Source: an uncultured Bacteroidaceae bacterium (GTDB lineage: Bacteria > Bacteroidota > Bacteroidia > Bacteroidales > Bacteroidaceae). From it: 5,759 bases of DNA. The translations under genes were made by a program, and so were the position numbers. The stretch lies in contig CAJGDP010000055.1 of the NCBI GenBank assembly GCA_904502235.1, positions 1 through 5,759 on the forward strand, read 5' to 3'. The notes below the pieces were generated by a model, which worked only from the letters and a program-made list of their open reading frames with translations, had not been told where the DNA came from and searched no databases. Positions 1-5,759 of this stretch are shown one piece after another (positions within the stretch are counted from its first letter, which is position 1; the number at the start of each line of letters is the position of its first letter).

Positions 1-1589
1 AAAGCTATGCCGTTGAAAACCTTGTTCGACAGGTTGTCGACAAGTTCCAATTTTATATGTTCCTGACGACGGCCTACAACCTTGCTTGTTCCGTAGTCGC
101 ACACGTTATGTGTACAGAAAACAGGCTTAGGGTTATGAGGACCATGAGGAGAGAATTTCTTAAGGTCGTTGAAGAATTTACGGGTTATCTGATGGAAACC
201 TATCTCTGCATCAATATCAATGACAGGAGCTGTCTGCTCGGGAAGGATATTCTGCGACACGAACTCTTCGAAACGTGCTGCAAAAGCTTCGATATTCTCG
301 ACCTTCAACGAGAATCCCGCCGCGTATGTGTGACCACCGAAATTATCGAGCAGGTCGCGGCAGCTCTCCATAGCCTTGTAGAGGTCGAACCCTGTAACCG
401 AACGTGCAGAGCCTGTCGCCACATCGCCTGTACAGGTAATGACAACCGCCGGACGATGATACACTTCGGTCAAACGCGAAGCAACGATACCTATCACACC
501 ACGATGCCAATCGGGGTTGAAGATGACAATGGCACGTTGCTCATCGAAGCTTTCAAGGCCTGCAACGATATTGTTTGCCTCTTCGGTCATACTCTTGTCT
601 ATCTCCTTGCGCGCCTCGTTGAACTCGTTTATCTGATAGCTCATCTCGAGTGCTGCCTGCAAGTTGTTCTCAATGAGCAAATCGACAGCCATCTTGCCTT
701 GCTGTATGCGGCCTGAAGCATTAATGCGAGGACCTATCTTGAAGATTATGTCATTGATGGATATCTCCTTTTCCTGCAACCCGCAAACCGAAATGATAGC
801 CTTTAGTCCCACACTCGGACTATGATTCAACTGTTTTATGCCGTGGAAGGCAAGTATTCTGTTTTCGCCGACAATGGGAACAAGGTCGGACGCGATGCTG
901 ACCGCCACAAGGTCGAGCAAAGGATATAGCTGGTCGGCAGGAATGCCGTTATCCATAGCAAATGCCTGCATGAACTTGAAGCCCACTCCGCAACCCGAAA
1001 GATGCGGACAAGGATAGGTGGAGTCAGTACGCTTGGGATTAAGGATTGCAACCGCACAAGGCAGTTCCTCGTCGGGAACGTGATGGTCGCAGACAATAAA
1101 GTCGATACCCAATGACTTTGCATACGCAATCTCTTCAATGGCCTTTATACCGCAGTCGAGCACAATAACCAGCTTGACATCGGTTGAATAGGCATAGTCG
1201 ACACCACGCTTGGATATTCCATAGCCATCTTCGTTGCGGTCGGGGATATAGTAGTCGATATTTGATGAGAACTGCTGCAGAAACTTGTATACCAATGCAA
1301 CCGATGTCGTTCCGTCGACATCATAGTCGCCATAGACCAATATACGCTCTTTTTTGCCGAGAGCCTTATTGAGGCGTTGCACGGCAACATCCATATCCTT
1401 CATCAGGAACGGATTATGCAGCATACTCAACTTGGGACGGAAGAAGTTCTTTGCATCGGCAATTGTTGTTATGCCTCTTTTCACAAGCAGACCGCACAGA
1501 ACAGGACTGATATCCAGTTCTGCCGACAATGTATTGGCCAACACCGTCTGCTCATGCGTCAAAGGTTCATATTTCCACTTCTGCCCCAT
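1..1589 (-). CDS. recJ: Single-stranded-DNA-specific exonuclease RecJ (C-terminus cut by window edge)
   Basis: RecJ degrades single-stranded DNA 5' to 3' in the cytoplasm and acts in RecF-pathway recombination, mismatch repair and base-excision repair. The minus-strand frame opens at the ATG at 1587-1589 (protein begins MGQKWKYEPL) and stays open for 529 codons to the left edge. Visible motifs, in order: GDYDVDG at residues 87-93 (DHH motif I, metal-binding aspartates), LDCG with D145, CDHHV with D168-H169-H170 (the family's name-giving motif), and GGHTYAAG at 418-425 (DHHA1 domain, DNA binding). A RecJ OB-like segment follows from about residue 455 and ends at the edge with KVFNGIA. Bacteroidales RecJ proteins are about 570 residues, so roughly 40-45 residues are missing. 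No frameshift or lost metal ligand was seen in the translated part. The gene is divergent from the glycosidase and has its own promoter candidate about 40 bases upstream. The family assignment is essentially certain. Confidence 0.97.
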   Translation of the reverse strand, partial: MGQKWKYEPLTHEQTVLANTLSAELDISPVLCGLLVKRGITTIADAKNFFRPKLSMLHNPFLMKDMDVAVQRLNKALGKKERILVYGDYDVDGTTSVALVYKFLQQFSSNIDYYIPDRNEDGYGISKRGVDYAYSTDVKLVIVLDCGIKAIEEIAYAKSLGIDFIVCDHHVPDEELPCAVAILNPKRTDSTYPCPHLSGCGVGFKFMQAFAMDNGIPADQLYPLLDLVAVSIASDLVPIVGENRILAFHGIKQLNHSPSVGLKAIISVCGLQEKEISINDIIFKIGPRINASGRIQQGKMAVDLLIENNLQAALEMSYQINEFNEARKEIDKSMTEEANNIVAGLESFDEQRAIVIFNPDWHRGVIGIVASRLTEVYHRPAVVITCTGDVATGSARSVTGFDLYKAMESCRDLLDNFGGHTYAAGFSLKVENIEAFAARFEEFVSQNILPEQTAPVIDIDAEIGFHQITRKFFNDLKKFSPHGPHNPKPVFCTHNVCDYGTSKVVGRRQEHIKLELVDNLSNKVFNGIA

Positions 1590-1630
1590 CGTAAATTATC
1601 TTTGCTGTCAATTAACGTGTAAAGATAAGA

Positions 1631-1662
1631 GAAAAGTATGAAAAAGTCGCACTTTTTACAAA
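1631..1662 (-). promoter_or_regulatory. Candidate Bacteroidales-type promoter for recJ
   Basis: Read on the minus strand, TTTG (plus-strand 1659-1662) is followed after 20 bases by TACTTTTC (plus-strand 1631-1638). The Bacteroidota primary-sigma consensus is TTTG at -33 and TAnnTTTG at -7, separated by about 19-21 bases. The -33 box is exact and the -7 box has one mismatch (final C for G). Transcription would start near 1625 and give a leader of about 35 bases before the recJ ATG. The assignment rests on motif and spacing only. Confidence 0.55.
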
Positions 1663-1672
1663 ATAATTTCTA

Positions 1673-1696
1673 TTTGGTGTAAAAGAATATACCAAA
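1673..1696. repeat. Imperfect inverted repeat between the divergent promoters (possible operator)
   Basis: TTTGGTGT at 1673-1680 and ATACCAAA at 1689-1696 form an inverted repeat of 8-base arms with one mismatch (the outer six bases, TTTGGT/ACCAAA, are perfect) around an 8-base A-rich spacer. It lies between the two -33 boxes, upstream of both promoters, which is a usual place for a regulator site. The arms contain G/C bases, so this is less easily a product of AT-richness than the nearby TATATTAA repeat. No regulator gene is visible and no known operator family is recognised. Confidence 0.3.
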
Positions 1697-1718
1697 CATC
1701 GCAATTATAGGCAACCAA

Positions 1719-1749
1719 TTTGCTTATATTAATTTTATTAATATATTTG
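1719..1749 (+). promoter_or_regulatory. Bacteroidales-type promoter for the hexosaminidase-sialidase gene
   Basis: TTTG at 1719-1722 is followed after exactly 19 bases by TATATTTG at 1742-1749. Both boxes match the Bacteroidota -33 (TTTG) and -7 (TAnnTTTG) consensus without mismatch, at a canonical spacing. Transcription would begin around 1755, giving an untranslated leader of about 80 bases before the ATG at 1838. The bases just before that ATG are A/T-rich (AACAATAAATAAA) with no Shine-Dalgarno sequence, as is usual in this phylum. Confidence 0.72.
1725..1745. repeat. Perfect 8-base inverted repeat inside the glycosidase promoter
   Basis: TATATTAA (1725-1732) and TTAATATA (1738-1745) are exact reverse complements separated by five bases. 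The repeat fills the spacer between the -33 and -7 boxes and overlaps the first four bases of the -7 box, so a protein bound here would block RNA polymerase. Both arms are pure A/T in a very AT-rich stretch, so chance is a real alternative. Confidence 0.3.
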
Positions 1750-1837
1750 TAAAGTTTTTGTTAATTGGAGCATTGTGGTCAAAGCACAGTTCTTCAAAAA
1801 AAGCATCTTACTAATAACTTTTTAAACAATAAATAAA

Positions 1838-1903
1838 ATGAAAAGACTTTTTTCGGCAGCATTGACTGTTCTGTTTTTATGTTTAGCACAAACAGCGCAG
1901 GCA
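1838..1903 (+). other. Sec signal peptide of the hexosaminidase-sialidase
   Basis: Residues 1-22 show a basic start (MKR), a hydrophobic core (LFSAALTVLFLCLA) and an A-Q-A signal peptidase I site, with likely cleavage between A22 and K23. The cysteine at position 15 is preceded by FL rather than a small residue, so it is not a convincing lipobox. Whether the mature protein is periplasmic or moved further out cannot be told without the C-terminus. Confidence 0.85.
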
Positions 1904-4900
1904 AAAGTAACACACCTGTTGCCAAAACCACAGGTAATTGAAACAAAGAGTGGCAATGCTTTTGCTTTGAACCGTAATGTAACCATTACCGACCCGACAA
2001 ACAGCACTCTGCTTGCAAAATTCTTTGCAGACAACGGATGTACTGTAACAAACGACGGAGCACCTGTAACAGTTACACTCGTATCGGCCATTGACGGTGC
2101 ATACGATTACGAATTGGCAGGCTACGAAAACGAGGCATATCAACTGGAAATCACTGCCGACGCCATAAACATCAAAGCGATAACAAAGACCGGTGTAATA
2201 CGCGCGACACAGACCCTTATGCAGTTGGCCGAGGGTTATGACGGCAATGCCGAACTGGAGGCTGTATCAATCATCGACTGGCCCGCATTCAAGCTTCGCG
2301 GTTACATGCACGACGTAGGTCGTTCATTCATTGAAATAGAGACTCTAAAAAAGCACGTCGACCTGCTTTCACGTTTCAAGGTGAACACTTTCCACTGGCA
2401 CATGACCGAGAACCAGGCATGGCGATTCGAAGTAAAAGCTTACCCACAGCTCACCTATACTTCATCAATGACACGTTTCGCAGGCAAATATTACACACAG
2501 GCACAATGCAAGGAGTTGCAGGACTACGCAAAGGAGCGCGGTGTAATTGTCATCCCCGAGATTGACATGCCGGGACACAGCCAGGCATTCAAGACTGCTA
2601 TGGGACACTCAATGCAGACCGACCAGGGTGTTGCAGAGCTAAAGACAATTCTGGAGGAGGTGGCAGCCGTATTCCCAGACGCACCTTACATTCACATTGG
2701 TGCTGACGAAGAGACCATCGAATACCCCGACTTCCTTAAGATTATGACCGACAAGGTACACAGTCTGGGCAAGAAGGTTGTCGTGTGGAACCCTATCCGC
2801 GGTGTCACCATCAGCACAAGCACCGGTGCCGACATGACACAGATGTGGAGTTCAAGCGGTAAGGTCATCAACGGAATGCCGAACATCGACTGCCGTTACA
2901 ACTACACCAACCACTTCGACGTGTTTGCCGACCTTGTAGGTATTTACAAGAGCAACATCTACTACGAACAGAAGGGTAACACCAACGTGGCAGGAACAAT
3001 CTCTGCACCATGGAACGACCGCAAGACTCCGACAGAAGAGGATATCATAAAGCAGAATAACTTCTATGCCAATGTTATTGCAAGCGCAGAGCGTGCTTGG
3101 ATTGGCGGTGGAAAGCAATATATCGAAAAAGGCGGTACCACACTACCCAACAGCGGTGACGAATATGAGGAGTTCGCCGATTGGGAACGCCGTTTCCTTT
3201 TCCACAAGGCAAACTCATTGAAGAACGAGCCTATCCCATACGTAAAGCAGACAAACGTACGCTGGAGAATAACAGAGCCGTTTCCCAACGGCGGTGACAT
3301 GAACGCCACATTTGCACCTGAGACCGAAGGCTTGAAAGAGAGCTACACCGTGAACGGAACGACATACGGCACAGGCATTGCAACAGGTGCCGGCATCTAT
3401 TTGCGTCACACCTGGGGTAATAATACAGTACCTACATATTACGGCACCACAAACCATAGCAACAGCACTGCATACGCATGGACATACGTTTACAGCGACA
3501 AGGCACAGACCGTGGGCGCACAGATTGAGTTCCAGAACTATGGCCGTAGCGAAAAGGACACAGCACCCGACGCAGGCAAATGGGACCGCAAGGGCTCAAA
3601 GATATGGCTCAACGACACTGAGATTCTGCCACCGACATGGGACAACACAGGTGTTGGCATAAACAATGAAGTTGACCTAAAAAACGAGAACTTCACAGCA
3701 CGCAAACCTATTCAGGTAACACTGAAAGAGGGTTGGAACAAGGTGTTCATAAAGCTACCATACGTTGGTGCAAGCGGTGTACGCCTCAACAAGTGGATGT
3801 TCACATTCGTTCTTACCGACCTCGACGGCAAGAATGCCGTTGAGGGATTGGTTTACTCACCCAACAAGATGCTTGACGAGAAAGCCGAGATTCTGGCAGC
3901 AACAATTGACGAGGCAAGAAAATACATTGCCGAAAGCACCGGTGATGCCATAGGTCTTTACCACCCTTCACATGCAAACGAGCTAAACAATACAATCTCA
4001 GTGATTGAACTTACGCTGAACAATGTAATGACGAGCGAAGAGCGTACACAGCAGATAGCCGAGCTTAATGCAGCTGTCGAGGCTTTCAAGACAGCTCTTG
4101 CAACAGCAACACCCAACGGTCCAAAGGCTGATGTTTACTACACGATGTGCACTCCACAGCGCGAAAACCGCTATGCCACATCAAACGGTGCGAATACGGA
4201 AATGACCGGTAACACAACTGTTAGCGACGCTTCGAAATGGAAGTTCGTGACACGCGCCGACGGCAAGTACAACATAGTGAACTTTGCCGACCAAACCTAT
4301 ATTTCGCCCAACAGTTCAAACAACACCGCACTGCGCACACAGACAGCTGAGCCAAGCGCAGGTTGGGAGTTGAAGCCCGCAGCAACACAAGGATTGGTTA
4401 TTATTGTAAGCGGTTCGGCACAATTTAACCAGACAAACAATAGTACATTAGGATACAAGGTATATAATTGGGGCAGCGGTTCTAACACAACTGACACAGG
4501 TTGCCAATATCTTTTGGAAGAGACAGAAGTAACCCTGCCTGGTGGTGGCAACAGCGGCGAAACAACAGAGAGCGAGAAGATCGAGATTAAAATTCTTGCA
4601 TCAAAAGGACGTTTTACTGCAAGTAACTCAAACGGAACTTGGCATTCGCGCTGGGAAAGCAGTGAAGTGACAGGATTTTCACTTGCCACAAGCGCGAACA
4701 ATATGACAACATCGAACGACAACATTGCAGGATATTCAGGACAGTCACAATCTTCGACCTACACCATTACTGCACCCGAGGGATATATTGTAAAAGGCAT
4801 CCAGTTCGACTATGTGAACACCGACACAGGCACACACACCCTGAGCCTTGCAATCGACGGCAAGACATACACTAGTTCTTCGACACAGAAAAGCTTACAG

Positions 4901-5759
4901 GTCAACATTTCTGACCCACAGCGTTCATTCCAATTCGTGCAGAGCGGTGCAAACAAGGGCATCACATTCAGCAATTTCATTGTAACAATAGAAAAGGACA
5001 CGAGGGCTCCGGAAATTGCAAAAGAGATTTTCACTACAGCCACATCAAGCGATATCCCTTACCGTATCCCAGCCATTGCAATGGCAAAAAACGGCGACAT
5101 TATTGCTGTTGCAGACTACCGTCACAGCCGTGCCGATATTGGTATGGCAAGCTATGGCCGCATCGACCTCCACGCACGCATTAGTAAGGATAACGGCGCA
5201 AATTGGGAGACAAAGTTCCCTATCATTGAGGGTAAGGGTTCAAGTTCACCCGACTTTATGAATGTAGGCTTCGGCGACCCTTGTATTGTAGCCGACCGCG
5301 AAAGCAACCGCGTGCTTGTACTCAGTTGCGCCGGAAACGTATCGTTCCCAAACGGTACACGCAACAACCACCAGAACATCGCACGCTTCTACAGCGAGGA
5401 TAACGGTGCTACCTGGAGCAAACCCGTAGACATTGCCGATGCAATATATGCAATGTGGGACCAGAGCAGCAACCACGGCCCTGTACGTGCAATGTTCATC
5501 GGTTCGGGAAAGATTCACCAGAGCCGTTACGTGAAGGTAAACAATTACTACCGTCTCTACTGCGCCGTGCTGTTGAAGAACGTTAACAGCGTGAACACCA
5601 ACTTTGTACTCTACAGCGATGACTTCGGTGGCAGTTGGAATGTTCTTGGCGGCGTTGAGAACGCACCTGTTCCAAGTGGCGGTGACGAGCCAAAGGTCGA
5701 GGAGTTGCCGAACGGCAACATCGTCATCAGTTCACGTATAAGCGGCGGACGCTATTTCA
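1838..5759 (+). CDS. Secreted multi-domain beta-N-acetylhexosaminidase (GH20) - sialidase (GH33) fusion, C-terminus cut by window edge
   Basis: One open frame of 1307 codons, unbroken to the right edge. The start is the ATG at 1838, which gives a signal peptide. Modules by residue: signal peptide 1-22; N-terminal hexosaminidase-associated alpha/beta domain about 24-145; GH20 catalytic barrel about 150-450 (R154, HWHMTENQAW 186-195, MPGH with H247, HIGADE with D290-E291, aromatic pocket W317, W337, Y354, W392, W421); beta-sandwich-like module about 473-672; helical module about 676-758; trefoil-like module about 763-896; Gly/Ser/Thr linker about 898-912; second beta-sandwich-like module about 915-1054; GH33 propeller from about 1066 (YRIP 1075-1078, D1100, Asp boxes at 1116, 1186 and 1260, E1284, R1300). 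GH20 enzymes release terminal beta-GlcNAc/GalNAc with the substrate's acetamido group assisting; GH33 enzymes release terminal sialic acid. The predicted site is periplasm, cell surface or outside, acting on host glycans. The third sialidase arginine and the tyrosine nucleophile should lie just downstream. Both family calls are firm; linkage preference is unknown. Confidence 0.95.
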   Translation, partial: MKRLFSAALTVLFLCLAQTAQAKVTHLLPKPQVIETKSGNAFALNRNVTITDPTNSTLLAKFFADNGCTVTNDGAPVTVTLVSAIDGAYDYELAGYENEAYQLEITADAINIKAITKTGVIRATQTLMQLAEGYDGNAELEAVSIIDWPAFKLRGYMHDVGRSFIEIETLKKHVDLLSRFKVNTFHWHMTENQAWRFEVKAYPQLTYTSSMTRFAGKYYTQAQCKELQDYAKERGVIVIPEIDMPGHSQAFKTAMGHSMQTDQGVAELKTILEEVAAVFPDAPYIHIGADEETIEYPDFLKIMTDKVHSLGKKVVVWNPIRGVTISTSTGADMTQMWSSSGKVINGMPNIDCRYNYTNHFDVFADLVGIYKSNIYYEQKGNTNVAGTISAPWNDRKTPTEEDIIKQNNFYANVIASAERAWIGGGKQYIEKGGTTLPNSGDEYEEFADWERRFLFHKANSLKNEPIPYVKQTNVRWRITEPFPNGGDMNATFAPETEGLKESYTVNGTTYGTGIATGAGIYLRHTWGNNTVPTYYGTTNHSNSTAYAWTYVYSDKAQTVGAQIEFQNYGRSEKDTAPDAGKWDRKGSKIWLNDTEILPPTWDNTGVGINNEVDLKNENFTARKPIQVTLKEGWNKVFIKLPYVGASGVRLNKWMFTFVLTDLDGKNAVEGLVYSPNKMLDEKAEILAATIDEARKYIAESTGDAIGLYHPSHANELNNTISVIELTLNNVMTSEERTQQIAELNAAVEAFKTALATATPNGPKADVYYTMCTPQRENRYATSNGANTEMTGNTTVSDASKWKFVTRADGKYNIVNFADQTYISPNSSNNTALRTQTAEPSAGWELKPAATQGLVIIVSGSAQFNQTNNSTLGYKVYNWGSGSNTTDTGCQYLLEETEVTLPGGGNSGETTESEKIEIKILASKGRFTASNSNGTWHSRWESSEVTGFSLATSANNMTTSNDNIAGYSGQSQSSTYTITAPEGYIVKGIQFDYVNTDTGTHTLSLAIDGKTYTSSSTQKSLQVNISDPQRSFQFVQSGANKGITFSNFIVTIEKDTRAPEIAKEIFTTATSSDIPYRIPAIAMAKNGDIIAVADYRHSRADIGMASYGRIDLHARISKDNGANWETKFPIIEGKGSSSPDFMNVGFGDPCIVADRESNRVLVLSCAGNVSFPNGTRNNHQNIARFYSEDNGATWSKPVDIADAIYAMWDQSSNHGPVRAMFIGSGKIHQSRYVKVNNYYRLYCAVLLKNVNSVNTNFVLYSDDFGGSWNVLGGVENAPVPSGGDEPKVEELPNGNIVISSRISGGRYF
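2288..3187 (+). other. GH20 beta-N-acetylhexosaminidase catalytic domain (residues about 150-450)
   Basis: The domain opens with RGYMHDVGRSF (R154 is the expected sugar-binding arginine) and continues through HWHMTENQAWR (186-196), EIDMPGH (241-247), HIGADEE (287-292) and SAERAW (ending W421). D290 is expected to orient the acetamido group that acts as nucleophile and E291 to be the acid/base. At about 300 residues it is at the compact end for GH20. The MHDxGR form of the first motif, in place of the more common MLDxARHF, resembles a Bacteroidota GH20 subgroup as I remember it. No key catalytic residue is missing. Confidence 0.93.
5033..5759 (+). other. GH33 sialidase catalytic domain, partial (residues about 1066-1307)
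   Basis: Signature elements of a bacterial six-bladed propeller sialidase appear in the right order: YRIP with R1076 (first arginine of the carboxylate-binding triad), DYRHSRAD with D1100 (expected acid/base, 24 residues after R1076, as in clostridial sialidases), and Asp boxes SKDNGANW (1116-1123), SEDNGATW (1186-1193) and SDDFGGSW (1260-1267). GDEPKVEELPNG follows, with E1284 the expected partner of the tyrosine nucleophile, and then SSR with R1300 (second triad arginine). The window ends seven residues later, so the third arginine, the tyrosine and any fourth Asp box are not visible. Confidence 0.94.

Noticed and set aside
57..716. 219-codon plus-strand open frame
   Set aside because: It is entirely antisense to recJ, whose minus-strand frame has clear DHHA1 and OB-region motifs here. 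The plus-strand translation shows no domain and looks like a shadow.
1620..1627. Alternative -7 box for recJ (TATCTTTA on the minus strand)
   Set aside because: It has one mismatch to TAnnTTTG, but no TTTG lies 19-21 bases upstream of it. The 1631-1662 candidate has both boxes at proper spacing.
1774..1788. Small hairpin TGTG/CACA in the glycosidase leader
   Set aside because: Only four base pairs with a seven-base loop and no following U-run. It is too weak to call a terminator, attenuator or riboswitch.
1838..1903. Lipoprotein signal (cysteine at residue 15)
   Set aside because: The residues before the cysteine are L-F-L, which lack the small residue required at -1 of a lipobox, and a good A-Q-A signal peptidase I site follows.
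4297..4725. 142-codon minus-strand open frame
   Set aside because: It is antisense to the trefoil-like and linker region of the glycosidase. Its translation has no recognisable motif, and the plus-strand frame is open throughout.
4560..5040. Possible boundary between two separate genes, hexosaminidase then sialidase
   Set aside because: The frame was read codon by codon from 1838 to 5759 without a stop, and no second signal peptide or promoter precedes the sialidase domain. A single fusion gene is the direct reading.

Overview
The window holds two genes that diverge from a short AT-rich intergenic region, and both run off the window. Several signs point to the phylum Bacteroidota, order Bacteroidales (a Bacteroides/Prevotella-like gut or oral organism): promoters of the TTTG / TAnnTTTG type, an A-rich start region with no Shine-Dalgarno sequence, a RecJ of Bacteroidales character, and a large secreted multi-domain glycosidase. 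The exact genus cannot be decided from the sequence.

Layout. Positions 1-1589 (minus strand) encode the first 529 residues of RecJ, the single-strand-specific 5'-3' DNA exonuclease. All DHH and DHHA1 motifs are intact; only the last few dozen residues are missing past the left edge. Positions 1590-1837 are a divergent intergenic region. It contains a good Bacteroidales promoter for the right-hand gene, a slightly weaker one for recJ, and two inverted repeats that could be operators. Positions 1838-5759 (plus strand) are one uninterrupted reading frame of at least 1307 codons, still open at the right edge.

The plus-strand gene is the main interest. It encodes an exported enzyme with a signal peptide, a family 20 beta-N-acetylhexosaminidase domain with its Asp-Glu catalytic pair, about 600 residues of accessory modules (beta-sandwich, helical region, trefoil-like region, second beta-sandwich), and then a family 33 sialidase domain with the YRIP motif and three Asp boxes. 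It therefore looks like a single polypeptide able to remove both terminal sialic acid and terminal beta-GlcNAc/GalNAc from host glycans such as mucin O-glycans, N-glycans or gangliosides. The last sialidase catalytic residues (third arginine and tyrosine nucleophile) lie beyond the window.

The two genes have no obvious functional link: recJ is housekeeping DNA repair and the glycosidase is a nutrient-foraging enzyme. No RNA gene, mobile element, CRISPR array or phage feature was seen.
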